Below, in pieces: positions 54,081-63,021 of a stretch of DNA of 64,000 nt. The position numbers and the translations under genes were made by a program. The notes beneath the pieces were generated by a model. It was not told the origin of the DNA and searched no databases. It saw nothing but the letters and a program-made list of their open reading frames with translations. This DNA comes from Vibrio parahaemolyticus (GTDB lineage Bacteria; Pseudomonadota; Gammaproteobacteria; Enterobacterales; Vibrionaceae): positions 1,054,001 to 1,118,000 of the forward strand of contig NZ_UHIL01000001.1 of NCBI RefSeq assembly GCF_900460535.1, read 5' to 3'. Positions within the stretch are counted from its first letter, which is position 1; each line of letters starts with the position of its first letter.

Positions 54081-55775
54081 ATGCCTGCCATGTCTAGATT
54101 TTATGAACAACACGCAGATTGTTTAGCGGAGCAATACACTTCGCTCAAGTTTGAGGATGTCCACGCGAGCTGGAGAGCTTTCTGGCCTCAAGCCAGAGAT
54201 CGCGTCTTAGATGTTGGGGCTGGCTCTGGTCGAGACGCTAAATGGATGGCTGAACATGGATGTGAAGTTATTGCGATTGAGCCTGCTCAAGCGCTTCTGA
54301 GATTTGGTAAGTCTTACTGTGGTGATTCAGTTACTTGGCTTGAAGATGGGTTACCTAAGCTTGAAAAAGTCATTAATCTTGGCTTTCGCTTCGATTTAAT
54401 TCTTGTCAGTGCGGTATGGATGCATCTTGCGCCTACGCACCGTGAACGCGCATTTCGCAAACTTGCGAATTTGCTAGCGCCCAATGGTCGATTGGTGATT
54501 AGCCTTCGTCACGGTGACTTTTCTGACGGCCGTAAAGCTTATCCGGTATCGGTTGAAGAGCTTGAAAAGTTTGCAAAGAATAGCGCGTTAATGGTGAGAA
54601 AGGTATCTCTCGATGATGACCAGTTACAGCGAACAGGTGTATCTTGGCAAACTGTAGTTATGTCTTTGCCTGATGATGGTTCTGGTGATCTGAATAAGGT
54701 TCGTCACATTATCGTGAATGATTCCAAATCGGCTACCTATAAACTCGCACTACTGCGTACTTTACTACGAATTGCAGATGCTCATTCTGGTGCAGTGGTT
54801 GATCGTAGCGACGGTAAAGTTGCCATCCCATTAGGATTAGTCGGCTTATATTGGATTCGTCAATTTAAGCGTTTAATCGATAAAGAGAACATCCAGCAGA
54901 ACTCGAACTCGTCTAAAGGACTAGGATTTATCAAGCCGGAAGGTTGGGGAAGGCTTTCCCATTTAAGCCCTGATGATCTTGCTGTAGGCGCGACATTTTT
55001 TGGCGAAGACGCAGTGGCGCTGGATAAAGCAATAAAAGATAGCTTAAAAACCTTAAAAGATGGCCCCGTCGCCTTTACCTATCAGGGCGATAAATCAAAC
55101 CCTTATTTTGAAATGATTCGTTCAGCTAAAAAGCCTAATAAAGGCCCAATTGTTGTGGATAGTGAGTTTCTCGAAAGCTATGGGCTGTTTGTGTTGGATG
55201 AAAGCCTTTGGGATTGTTTTCGATTGTATAACTCTTGGATTGAGCCGCTAGTGGTCAACCAGTGGATTATGGAAATGCAACGATTTCGGTCTAATCAAGA
55301 GCGGGGTATTCCACTGCAAACGTATCACGATTGTTTGGTCTGGATTGATAAAGACCATGATACGCGAGTGGTGCGAAAGAGAATTGAACAGTTGAAGCTC
55401 AGCCACTCCGACATTGTCAGTGTATGGAGTGGAAGCAAATTACGAAATGAGTATCACGTTGATCACTGTTTGCCTTTTGCTTATTGGCCTAACAATGATA
55501 AGTGGAACTTGCTACCAACTTCTAAGGCTGAAAACCTGAACAAACGTGATCGTATTCCTGCTAGCTATCGATTAAACGCATCTAAGCCGCGAATTTTGGA
55601 TTGGTGGCAGCTAGCTTGGGGAGAGACGGATAGTTTGAGTCGGACATTTTTTACCGAGGCTTCATTGTCGCTACCTAATGTGCCAGCATCTTGCCAAGAT
55701 TTTGAGCATGTCTTTGAAGCGATGGGATTACAAATTCGTGGTGTTAAAAGTCGCCTGTGTATCGCGGAATGGTAA
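54081..55775 (+). CDS. Methyltransferase-HNH nuclease fusion protein
   Basis: 564 residues. Residues about 1-175 are a class I SAM-dependent methyltransferase: motif I VLDVGAGSGRD (42-52), acidic Glu67 at the end of strand 2, and a post-I segment FDLILVSAVWMHL; no DPPY/NPPY motif of amino-DNA methyltransferases is seen. Residues about 215-400 are an uncharacterised region beginning LALLRTLLRIADAH. Residues about 440-495 form an HNH nuclease: VDHCLPF (His462), NDKWNLLP (Asn477) and SKAENLNKRD. There is no signal peptide. No ribosome site is clear; ATGs at 54081 and 54090 are both possible starts. It stands alone between tRNA-Arg and an APE operon. The pairing suggests a modification-plus-cleavage role such as defence; that is inference. 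Confidence 0.8.
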   Translation: MPAMSRFYEQHADCLAEQYTSLKFEDVHASWRAFWPQARDRVLDVGAGSGRDAKWMAEHGCEVIAIEPAQALLRFGKSYCGDSVTWLEDGLPKLEKVINLGFRFDLILVSAVWMHLAPTHRERAFRKLANLLAPNGRLVISLRHGDFSDGRKAYPVSVEELEKFAKNSALMVRKVSLDDDQLQRTGVSWQTVVMSLPDDGSGDLNKVRHIIVNDSKSATYKLALLRTLLRIADAHSGAVVDRSDGKVAIPLGLVGLYWIRQFKRLIDKENIQQNSNSSKGLGFIKPEGWGRLSHLSPDDLAVGATFFGEDAVALDKAIKDSLKTLKDGPVAFTYQGDKSNPYFEMIRSAKKPNKGPIVVDSEFLESYGLFVLDESLWDCFRLYNSWIEPLVVNQWIMEMQRFRSNQERGIPLQTYHDCLVWIDKDHDTRVVRKRIEQLKLSHSDIVSVWSGSKLRNEYHVDHCLPFAYWPNNDKWNLLPTSKAENLNKRDRIPASYRLNASKPRILDWWQLAWGETDSLSRTFFTEASLSLPNVPASCQDFEHVFEAMGLQIRGVKSRLCIAEW

Positions 55776-55826
55776 TATCTCGTTTGCTATTACCTCGTGA
55801 TAAATGAAGTTTGATTGGTAACTAAC

Positions 55827-55855
55827 AAAAAAAGCGCTGGTTAACCAGCGCTTTT
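55827..55855. terminator. Bidirectional terminator between the MTase-HNH gene and the APE operon
   Basis: AAAAGCGCTGG-TTAA-CCAGCGCTTTT palindromic hairpin between converging genes; T-rich on both sides. Confidence 0.88.
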
Positions 55856-55871
55856 GCATTTACTAAGGGCA

Positions 55872-57095
55872 TTACATCTTTTTAAAGATTATGGAGGTGT
55901 TGATGCCGCCAAAGGCGAAGTTGTTACTCATCAAATATTTCACGTCCAGCTCTCGGCCTTGTCCGGCAATGTAGTCTAAATCGCCACATTGCTCGTCGAG
56001 GTTTTCTAGGTTGAGCGTTGGGTTGAACCAACCCGTGTGCATCATTTCTAAACCTAGCCACGCTTCAATCGCGCCACACGCGCCTAGTGTGTGGCCAAAG
56101 TAACTCTTGAGTGAGCTGATTGGCACTTTGCCCAGAGCATTCGCTGTTGCGTTGCTTTCTGCAATATCACCGCGGTCGGTGGCAGTGCCGTGAGCAGATA
56201 CATAGTCGATCTTCTCAGCAGGAATGCCCGCGTTTTGCAAAGCCATTTCCATACAGATTTGCATGGTTTCCATCTGTGGTTGAGTGACGTGTGCGGCATC
56301 ACAGTTGCTGGCAAAACCGATGATTTCTGCATAGATTTTCGCGCCACGAGCGACGGCGTGTTCGTACTCTTCCAGAACCAGCGTTCCCGCACCTTCACCA
56401 ATCACCAAACCATCGCGATCGGAGTCATAAGGTCTTGGTGTGCTTTTCGGGTCTTCATTCTTCAGACTGGTGGCAAAAAGGGTATCGAAGACAGCGGATT
56501 CCGTTGGGCACAATTCTTCAGCGCCACCAGCAACCATGACCGTTTGGTAGCCGTGTTTGATCGCTTCGTAGGCGTAGCCGATTGCTTGGCTGCCGGAGGT
56601 ACATGCACTACTGGTTGGGATCACTCGGCCTTTCAAACCGAAAAATAGACCAACGTTCACTGCCGTGGTATGCGGCATCATCTGCACGTAAGTCGTTGCG
56701 GTGATCGCTTTCGTGGTTTTCTCATTCAGCATGACGCCAAATGCGCCGATTGCGTCAGTACTGCCTGTTGATGAGCCGTATGCGATACCCGTTTGGCCAT
56801 TGGTGAGTACGTCGTTACCAATCAAACCTGCTTGGCTCAGTGCGTTTTCTGTTGCGACGGTCGCCAATTTAGAAACACGCCCCATGCCGCGTACTTGCTT
56901 GCGCTTGTAGTGCTTTGGCAGTTCAAAATCTAAAATTGGTGCCGCGAGCTTGGTGTTCAAACCATCATACTGTTCGTAAGAAGGCATGTATTGCGTCGCG
57001 TTCTGGCAGTCACGCAGTTTTGGCTCGACAGATTGCCAATCGTTACCAAACGCAGTCACGCCCGACATTCCGGTTACAACGACTCGACGGTTCAT
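55872..57095 (-). CDS. apeR: Beta-ketoacyl-ACP synthase of the aryl-polyene cluster (ApeR-like)
   Basis: 407 residues, FabF/FabB superfamily with an intact catalytic triad: Cys in SSACTSGSQAIGYAYEA (about 165), His in SAHGTATDRGD (about 302) and His in YFGHTLGACGAIEAWLG (about 338). It elongates the growing acyl-ACP chain. It overlaps the ketoreductase gene by 4 bases and is last in the operon. The order KS-DH-KR-KS matches apeO-P-Q-R of described aryl-polyene clusters, hence the symbol. Confidence 0.85.
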   Translation of the reverse strand: MNRRVVVTGMSGVTAFGNDWQSVEPKLRDCQNATQYMPSYEQYDGLNTKLAAPILDFELPKHYKRKQVRGMGRVSKLATVATENALSQAGLIGNDVLTNGQTGIAYGSSTGSTDAIGAFGVMLNEKTTKAITATTYVQMMPHTTAVNVGLFFGLKGRVIPTSSACTSGSQAIGYAYEAIKHGYQTVMVAGGAEELCPTESAVFDTLFATSLKNEDPKSTPRPYDSDRDGLVIGEGAGTLVLEEYEHAVARGAKIYAEIIGFASNCDAAHVTQPQMETMQICMEMALQNAGIPAEKIDYVSAHGTATDRGDIAESNATANALGKVPISSLKSYFGHTLGACGAIEAWLGLEMMHTGWFNPTLNLENLDEQCGDLDYIAGQGRELDVKYLMSNNFAFGGINTSIIFKKM

Positions 57096-57817
57096 ACTAG
57101 GCCTCCGTTTACCGAAATGACTTGGCGAGTTACATAGCCTGCGATGTCAGACATAAGGTAACTGACTAAACCAGCGACTTCTTCTGGTTCTCCCATGCGG
57201 CGCAAAGGAATTTGCGGCATCGCGTGTTCTTTTACGTGTTCGTCTACCATGCCTGTGTCGATAAGTCCCGGTGCAACGCAGTTAACGGTGATTTTGCGTT
57301 TTGCCAGTTCAAGTGCGAGTGATTTTGTTGCACCAATTACGCCCGCTTTTGCTGCGCTGTAGTTGGTTTGACCACGGTTACCCATCAGGCCAGATACTGA
57401 TGCAAGGGTAACAATTCGACCACCTTTACGCTTTTGCACCATTGGCATAACACAAGGGTGAAGAACGTTGTAGAAGCTATCTAGGTTGGTATGAATCACG
57501 CCATCCCATTCTTCTTCGGTCATCGCAGGGAAAGCGGTATCTTTTGTGATGCCAGCGTTGTTCACGACGCCATAGTAAGCGCCGTGTTCGGCGATATCGG
57601 CTTCTAGTTTCTCTCGGCAATCTGCGCGGTCACTGATGTCGAATTGGATAAGACGACCGTTACCCCCATGCTGTTCGATGGTGTCTAGGGTATCTTGCGC
57701 GCCTTGTTGATCGCCCATGTAATGGACAATGATTTGGAAACCATCTTTGGCTAATTGAACGGCAATGGCTTTACCGATGCCTTTGCTGGCACCTGTAACG
57801 AGGACTTGTCGGGTCAT
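57092..57817 (-). CDS. apeQ: 3-oxoacyl-ACP reductase of the aryl-polyene cluster (ApeQ-like)
   Basis: 241 residues from MTRQVLVTGASKGIG; the ATG at 57817 has AGGAG upstream and overlaps the preceding gene by 4 bases. It is a classical short-chain dehydrogenase: NADP loop TGASKGIGKAIA (about 8-19), NNAGITKD (about 86), catalytic Ser about 139 and YSAAKAG (Tyr about 151, Lys about 155), and a FabG-like C-terminus. It reduces the beta-keto intermediate during polyene chain building. Confidence 0.9.
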   Translation of the reverse strand: MTRQVLVTGASKGIGKAIAVQLAKDGFQIIVHYMGDQQGAQDTLDTIEQHGGNGRLIQFDISDRADCREKLEADIAEHGAYYGVVNNAGITKDTAFPAMTEEEWDGVIHTNLDSFYNVLHPCVMPMVQKRKGGRIVTLASVSGLMGNRGQTNYSAAKAGVIGATKSLALELAKRKITVNCVAPGLIDTGMVDEHVKEHAMPQIPLRRMGEPEEVAGLVSYLMSDIAGYVTRQVISVNGGLV

Positions 57818-58278
57818 TGTTGACTCCTGATTTTCATTTCTTGTAATTTTTCTTCTGATGGAACGTAAACGTTCAATTGGCAAGTCGCTACAACAGTTCC
57901 TTGTAGCTCAATACGGGCAGAAAATACCGCCATACCGTTATCTTCCATGACTTTTTCGGCATATACATCGAGCATTTGTCCGCGAGAAAACGCATCGCAT
58001 TCAGACGTGTATCGACGGCTACCAAGCAAAAAGCCAATTGGTGGCGCTTGTTCTTTCATTAATGCGTGGTAACCAGACCACGCCGCGACCGATTGCGCCA
58101 TAAACTCAATGCCAACGTAAGCTGGCACGGTGTGTGATGCCGAGTCGAAGAACGGGTTGTGTTCTGCGATATCAACCTGGCAGTGAATCGTATCTTGTTG
58201 AACATCTATAGCACGATCAACCAAAATCATTGGTTTGTCGTGTGGCAAAAGTTGTTCGATGGGAGGAAGTTTAGTCAT
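57814..58278 (-). CDS. apeP: Hotdog-fold 3-hydroxyacyl-ACP dehydratase of the aryl-polyene cluster (ApeP-like)
   Basis: 154 residues from MTKLPPIEQLLPHDKPMILVDRAID; the ATG at 58278 overlaps the KS gene by 8 bases, while the longer frame adds only shadow sequence. The LLPHDKPM segment and the central helix AYVGIEFMAQSVAAWSGYHAL are typical of FabZ/ApeP-type hotdogs, with a conserved His (about 13) and Glu in the helix. It removes water to leave the conjugated double bond. In studied APE systems ApeP pairs with a second dehydratase, which would lie outside this window. Confidence 0.85.
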   Translation of the reverse strand: MTKLPPIEQLLPHDKPMILVDRAIDVQQDTIHCQVDIAEHNPFFDSASHTVPAYVGIEFMAQSVAAWSGYHALMKEQAPPIGFLLGSRRYTSECDAFSRGQMLDVYAEKVMEDNGMAVFSARIELQGTVVATCQLNVYVPSEEKLQEMKIRSQQ

Positions 58279-59458
58279 GAGCGTAACCAAAAATAAGACT
58301 AATATTGTTGCCACCAAAAGCAAAAGAGTTACTGAGAATCGCTTTGTTGCCAAGTTTGGTTGGCGTCTTAACTAACGATATATGGATATCGTCTGCCTTG
58401 GTTTCGCAGTGTTGCATTGGCAAGTCAAGGTTGTACTTGAGAATATGCCAAGCGATAGCGGCTTCCGTTGCACTTGCTGCACCTAATGTGTGTCCGGTAA
58501 GTGGCTTTGTAGAGCTCACAGGGACGGAGTCACCAAAGCAGCGGTGAATGGCTTTACTTTCCATCGCATCGTTTAACGGCGTTGCTGTGCCATGCGCGTT
58601 GATGTAACCAATGTCTTGTGCTGTTAGTCCTGCATTGGCCAACGCTTTTTTCATCGCTTCTTCTGCGCCTAACCCTTCTGGATGTGGTGCGGAAATGTGG
58701 TGCGCGTCTGAGCTATCGCCAGCTCCGAGAAGGGCAACAGGCGCGGGTGTTTTGCTTAGCAACATTAATGCTGCGGCTTCGCCGATATTGATGCCGTTGC
58801 GATGTTGGTCAAATGGTTTGCAAAGAGTATCGGATAGGGCTTCTAAACCGTTAAAACCGTTTAGCGTTAGGCGACAAATGGTATCCACGCCACCCACAAT
58901 GACGGCATCAACAATGCCCGAGTGAATCAGGCGTTGCGCGGTTAAAAAGACACGACCACTAGAAGAACAGGCGGTTGAAACTGAGTAATGTGGGCCGCTC
59001 AAATCAAAGTAGGCGGCAATAAAATCGCTGCAGTTGCCAAGCTCTTGTTTGGTGTAATGGTAGTCGGCAGGAAACTCGCCGTTTGCCAGTTTCTCTCCAA
59101 ACGCGATTTCGCCATCTGAAATGCCAGATGTGCTGGTGCCGATCACGACCGCGATACGGTCACGGCCATATTCAGCAATGGCGTTATGCACGTCACTTTC
59201 GATTTGCTGCAAAGCTGAAAGTGCGAGGCGGTTGTTTCTCGTATCAAACCGGCTGAAAGCTGGTGGTAATTGCGGTAACGGCTGTGCAATTCGACCGATT
59301 ACTGTTTGTCGGCCTGAATTCAAAATGTCTTGGTCAACCACCATGTTGGATGGTTTCGCTCCCGATAAACACTGGTGGATGATGGCGTCATCTTGTCCCA
59401 TTGCGGAGTGGAAACCACAGGTCTGAATATACAAAGGTTGAGGAGAGCGATTAGGCAT
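58271..59458 (-). CDS. apeO: Beta-ketoacyl-ACP synthase of the aryl-polyene cluster (ApeO-like)
   Basis: 395 residues, KAS I/II fold. Catalytic Cys in VSTACSSSGRVFL (about 161), His in INAHGTATPLND (about 293) and His in LTGHTLGAASATEAA (about 326) are intact, so this is an active synthase rather than a chain-length factor. In known clusters ApeO works with a chain-length factor (ApeC), expected upstream beyond the window. It follows the lipoprotein gene after 20 bases. Confidence 0.85.
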   Translation of the reverse strand: MPNRSPQPLYIQTCGFHSAMGQDDAIIHQCLSGAKPSNMVVDQDILNSGRQTVIGRIAQPLPQLPPAFSRFDTRNNRLALSALQQIESDVHNAIAEYGRDRIAVVIGTSTSGISDGEIAFGEKLANGEFPADYHYTKQELGNCSDFIAAYFDLSGPHYSVSTACSSSGRVFLTAQRLIHSGIVDAVIVGGVDTICRLTLNGFNGLEALSDTLCKPFDQHRNGINIGEAAALMLLSKTPAPVALLGAGDSSDAHHISAPHPEGLGAEEAMKKALANAGLTAQDIGYINAHGTATPLNDAMESKAIHRCFGDSVPVSSTKPLTGHTLGAASATEAAIAWHILKYNLDLPMQHCETKADDIHISLVKTPTKLGNKAILSNSFAFGGNNISLIFGYAHD

Positions 59459-59478
59459 ATTGTTGTTCTAAATTGTTC

Positions 59479-60090
59479 TTAATTAATCTGATGTTGCAGT
59501 GTCTGAATAGAAATTGAAAACTGATGCTTGAGGTGGTGAAAATCAATCTTACCCTCTAATTTGTTAGAAGAACTGTATTGAATCTCAATGATCTTTTCAC
59601 CGTCGCTATCAAAGATGGCGCGAGAATTATTTTTATCAATCATTTGCCACCTTACCTCATTTAACGATCCTTCCCAAGCGGAACTCGGCCAGAGCGTGAT
59701 CATCAGGTTAAATAATACCTGTTCTGGCTGCGGTAGCGTACCTTGCAAACCGTTGAGTACTTCGGTTTGGATTTGTTCTCCATCGTAAGACAACGAGAGC
59801 ACTCGCGTCCCCCAAGATGAGAAGCCTGCCAGTACCACTTCGTTGTTGGTTACTTGCAGTTGTACCGGAAGTTGCTCAGATGTGGGTTTGCCATCAATTA
59901 CCCAAGAGGCCGTAATCAATTGGCTGGCCGTCAACTGATAGCCCAAGCTGGTTGGAGTCGGTAAGTTAACTTGGGTGTTCTCAGCAATATCGACTTGAGG
60001 TGTCGATTGGTGAGGTACCAAGCTGCATGCACTTAAAAACAGACTCAGTGCGATTAACGTTGCGCAGCGAAAAGCATGGCTAAAAATCAT
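59479..60090 (-). CDS. DUF3261 lipoprotein of the aryl-polyene cluster
   Basis: 203 residues. The signal peptide with lipobox LSAC (Cys22) is followed by Ser at +2, so outer-membrane sorting is likely. The body is beta-rich and resembles LolB-like DUF3261 proteins that recur in aryl-polyene clusters beside an MMPL exporter and a LolA-like carrier; together they presumably deliver the lipid-linked polyene to the outer membrane. It overlaps the MMPL gene by 4 bases. Confidence 0.82.
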   Translation of the reverse strand: MIFSHAFRCATLIALSLFLSACSLVPHQSTPQVDIAENTQVNLPTPTSLGYQLTASQLITASWVIDGKPTSEQLPVQLQVTNNEVVLAGFSSWGTRVLSLSYDGEQIQTEVLNGLQGTLPQPEQVLFNLMITLWPSSAWEGSLNEVRWQMIDKNNSRAIFDSDGEKIIEIQYSSSNKLEGKIDFHHLKHQFSISIQTLQHQIN

Positions 60091-62429
60091 GACGTCGTTT
60101 CCTCTGTTTTAATTGCAATCGGAGAGAGCAACCAAGCGACAAAAATACCACTTAACACCGTAATGCCGAAACTGTGAATCGCGTGAGTTTGGCTTAGTGA
60201 CAGCAACCCAAATGACAGCACAGTGGTTATTGCCGAAAGGGTGATCGCCAATAGTGTGCTCACGCTGCGGGCTTTCTCGGCAAAGAACAGAGTGTAATCG
60301 ATTCCGATACCAAGAATGAGCACCAAGCCAAGCAAGTTGAACAGGTTTAATGTTGTTCCCATCGCGACAGCAGTTGCCAGACCGCACGCACAAGCAATCA
60401 ATGATGGCAGTAAAACTCGCCAACTGTGTTGCAGACCGTACCGCTTGATTAACACCAGAAAGATCACAGTACTGGCGGCTGCCAACAGCTCCATGATTTT
60501 GATTCGGTATTCACCAAATAGGGCGGAAATTTCTTCTGCTTTGTTTAGGTAGACAACGTCAGGCTGCGATTTGGCAAAAGACTTAACAACGGCGGAGTCT
60601 TGCAATTGGTTTAACACCACTACCGTTGCCGATTTTCCTTTAATTTTACCCAAATGGAGAAAACGCACAGGCGCTGATACTGGGTTTTGCAAGTACTGAT
60701 CAACCGTGACAGGGATAAAATCGGCGTCCATTTTCGGCTTTTTATTTAAGCGCAGTCCGGATGCGAGTGGGCTGGATTGTGTCGCGTAAAGATCGCGAAT
60801 CAATTGATAGTCTTGTTGCTGACGCTCCACTGAGCTCAAGTAGCGACTCAGACTCTGGTAGCTTTCGATGGTGCTGTCCGCTTTCCACGCTTCTAATGTT
60901 GGCGTTAAAGACTCCAGCTTTTTCATTAGGTTTTCGTCATCGTCGGCGGTAACGACCAACATTTGCTGCGAAGATTGCATGCCACTGAGCGTCGTAATCA
61001 AGGTTTCTTGCTGCTTGAGATCGTTCGGCATCGTTTGCAGCAGACGAATGTCGTCATCGTAGTTCAATTGCAGCAAGAAAAAACCACTCGCAACCACACA
61101 TAACATCGGTAATCCGACTTTAATTCGAGGTTGATTCCAAAGTGTTAACCATTTCGCCAACAATGATTGTCCCGGTAAAGTCGAAATGGTGCGCGATGGG
61201 TTACGAGCCAGTATCGGATACCAAGCCACCACGGTGATGTAAGCGGCAATCAGACCAATGGATGAAAACAGCGCAAGCTGCTGCAAACCAGGAAACGGCG
61301 CCACTAACATGCCCAAATAGCCGATCAAACTGGTGATTAAGCCAAGTGTGATCGCTATGAAAATATGCTTTAACCCTTGCTCGCTATCCCATTCATTTCC
61401 CGCCGCAAGGCGTTCGGTTAGGTAGTGGAATGCGTAGTCGATAGACACGCCGATTAAACTTGCGCCAAACACTAAGCTGAACAGATGGACTTTTCCAAAA
61501 ATCCACGTCGTAACGGACAACGCAACGAGCAAACCAATGGTGATGGAAAGCAGTGCCAGAGACAGTGGCATCACACTACGAAAGACCAACACGAACAATG
61601 CAATGATACCGAGCAGAGAGAACACACCGATGGTACTGATCTCCGATTTGGCACTTTGCGTACCAAAGTCGGCGTAAAATAGAACGCCAGTATGTGCGAC
61701 TTCAGCGCCATATTTCTGAGCGACGCTTTGTTCTAGCGCTTGAATATCAGGGACTGCAAGCTGCCCAGTTAGGCTATAAGGCGAGTCTTTTAGCTCAGCA
61801 GTAATAAGCAAGTATTGAGCACCGTCTTTTTCGACGGACAGATAGCCGTTATCCAACCGGAAAGAGGAAGATTGCTGGGTAACTTGGCTTAAATAATCAC
61901 GAAATAACAAGAAAGGGTCATTTTGTAACTCTTGCCCGGTCACTCCAGAAAACGGGTTGTACAGAGACTGAATTACATGCTGCACTTGCTGCTCTGGATT
62001 TTTGCTTAAACGCTCTCGTTGTTCAGGCGTCAGCAATTGGAAACGGTGCTTAAAGTAGTAACTCGCCCAAGCTTGCTGTTCTTGAGGTGAGATTTTTCCT
62101 ACCACATCGCGAAAATGATTACTTTGGCGTAACTCCTTATCAAATTCAGCGGCCGCTGCAAAAAGGGCATTTTTGTCCGGCGCTGTGATCACGAAAATGA
62201 CTTTGTCGCTCATACTTGCCGAGACCGACTCAAAGGCTTGCTCAGCCACCGGGTTTTGTTGGTTCTTCGGCAGCAGTTTTAAAATGTTGGTCTCAATCGG
62301 AGATTCTGCACTCCAAACCCATTGTTTGAGTAGCAACGCGCCCGCTAAAACAACGAGATTGAGCCAAACCAGAGCAAAGGTATGAGTGCCGAGACTGAGT
62401 TTAGAAACGGAATTGAGCGTCTTCGGCAT
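60087..62429 (-). CDS. MMPL/RND-family exporter of the aryl-polyene cluster
   Basis: 780 residues from MPKTLNSVSK (ATG at 62429), overlapping the LolA-like gene by 29 bases. Twelve or so transmembrane helices in two repeats, each with one helix then a large periplasmic loop then five helices: loops at about 45-240 and 430-610. GVSIDYAFHYL (about 330) and GIGIDYTLFFAEKA (about 707) are the paired proton-relay segments of MMPL proteins, each with the key Asp-Tyr. It likely flips or exports the polyene lipid from the inner membrane. Confidence 0.9.
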   Translation of the reverse strand: MPKTLNSVSKLSLGTHTFALVWLNLVVLAGALLLKQWVWSAESPIETNILKLLPKNQQNPVAEQAFESVSASMSDKVIFVITAPDKNALFAAAAEFDKELRQSNHFRDVVGKISPQEQQAWASYYFKHRFQLLTPEQRERLSKNPEQQVQHVIQSLYNPFSGVTGQELQNDPFLLFRDYLSQVTQQSSSFRLDNGYLSVEKDGAQYLLITAELKDSPYSLTGQLAVPDIQALEQSVAQKYGAEVAHTGVLFYADFGTQSAKSEISTIGVFSLLGIIALFVLVFRSVMPLSLALLSITIGLLVALSVTTWIFGKVHLFSLVFGASLIGVSIDYAFHYLTERLAAGNEWDSEQGLKHIFIAITLGLITSLIGYLGMLVAPFPGLQQLALFSSIGLIAAYITVVAWYPILARNPSRTISTLPGQSLLAKWLTLWNQPRIKVGLPMLCVVASGFFLLQLNYDDDIRLLQTMPNDLKQQETLITTLSGMQSSQQMLVVTADDDENLMKKLESLTPTLEAWKADSTIESYQSLSRYLSSVERQQQDYQLIRDLYATQSSPLASGLRLNKKPKMDADFIPVTVDQYLQNPVSAPVRFLHLGKIKGKSATVVVLNQLQDSAVVKSFAKSQPDVVYLNKAEEISALFGEYRIKIMELLAAASTVIFLVLIKRYGLQHSWRVLLPSLIACACGLATAVAMGTTLNLFNLLGLVLILGIGIDYTLFFAEKARSVSTLLAITLSAITTVLSFGLLSLSQTHAIHSFGITVLSGIFVAWLLSPIAIKTEETTS

Positions 62430-63021
62430 CCGTGAGTTCCTGAGGTAGAGAGGTCTGGTTCGTAAACGTGATTTCGGTCTTATCGCCACGCAGCTCTTGT
62501 AGGGTTAGGCGATCAATGTGCGTTTTACCGGAAAGGGTGATGGCTTTAAACACCGCATTTAATGGCGACTGTTTTGGCACTAAAACGAGCTGCCATTGAT
62601 TGTTCTCAACTGAAAAATTGAGTGTGAATTGTTCTTGCAGTGCAGAAGTATCCCCGTGGAACACGGATAAAAACACATGGCTAAAGTAGAACGCCATTGG
62701 GTTTTCTTGTGCAGAGATCGTTTTCGGTGCTTGGTCGGCAAAAGTCTGACGAAGTTTGTTTTCCGTCAATACCAAATTGACTGCGAAAGGTTCAGTTTGT
62801 TGCCACAACAAGCCATGTGTTTTGCTCAGTGTGAACTGACCTTTAGAGGTTAAAGGTTGACTAAACATTTCCAGATGACGCTGCTGCGTAAAATCTCCGC
62901 GTACGATTTCATGCTGAGACAACTGCTGTTGAAGCGATGCCAAATCCGTTACGTTTGCAGTCGGTGTGGCCAGTGCTGGAACAGAAAATATCAACAAAAA
63001 AGAGAGTAACCACTTTTGCAT
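62401..63021 (-). CDS. LolA-like outer-membrane lipoprotein carrier of the aryl-polyene cluster
   Basis: 206 residues from MQKWLLSF (ATG complement 63019-63021, one-base overlap with the thioesterase stop). The signal peptide (about 1-20, ends PALA) directs it to the periplasm without a lipobox. The body is the incomplete beta-barrel of LolA/DUF1850-type carriers: VRGDFTQQRHLEMFSQPLTSKGQF (about 39-62) is the recurrent signature. It probably ferries the aryl-polyene lipid across the periplasm between the MMPL pump and the lipoprotein receptor encoded next to it. Confidence 0.87.
   Translation of the reverse strand: MQKWLLSFLLIFSVPALATPTANVTDLASLQQQLSQHEIVRGDFTQQRHLEMFSQPLTSKGQFTLSKTHGLLWQQTEPFAVNLVLTENKLRQTFADQAPKTISAQENPMAFYFSHVFLSVFHGDTSALQEQFTLNFSVENNQWQLVLVPKQSPLNAVFKAITLSGKTHIDRLTLQELRGDKTEITFTNQTSLPQELTDAEDAQFRF

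Noticed and set aside
53887..55870. Integrated element with att direct repeats at tRNA-Arg
   Set aside because: No copy of the tRNA 3' end was found downstream and there is no integrase; integration of the MTase-HNH gene by this route is not supported.
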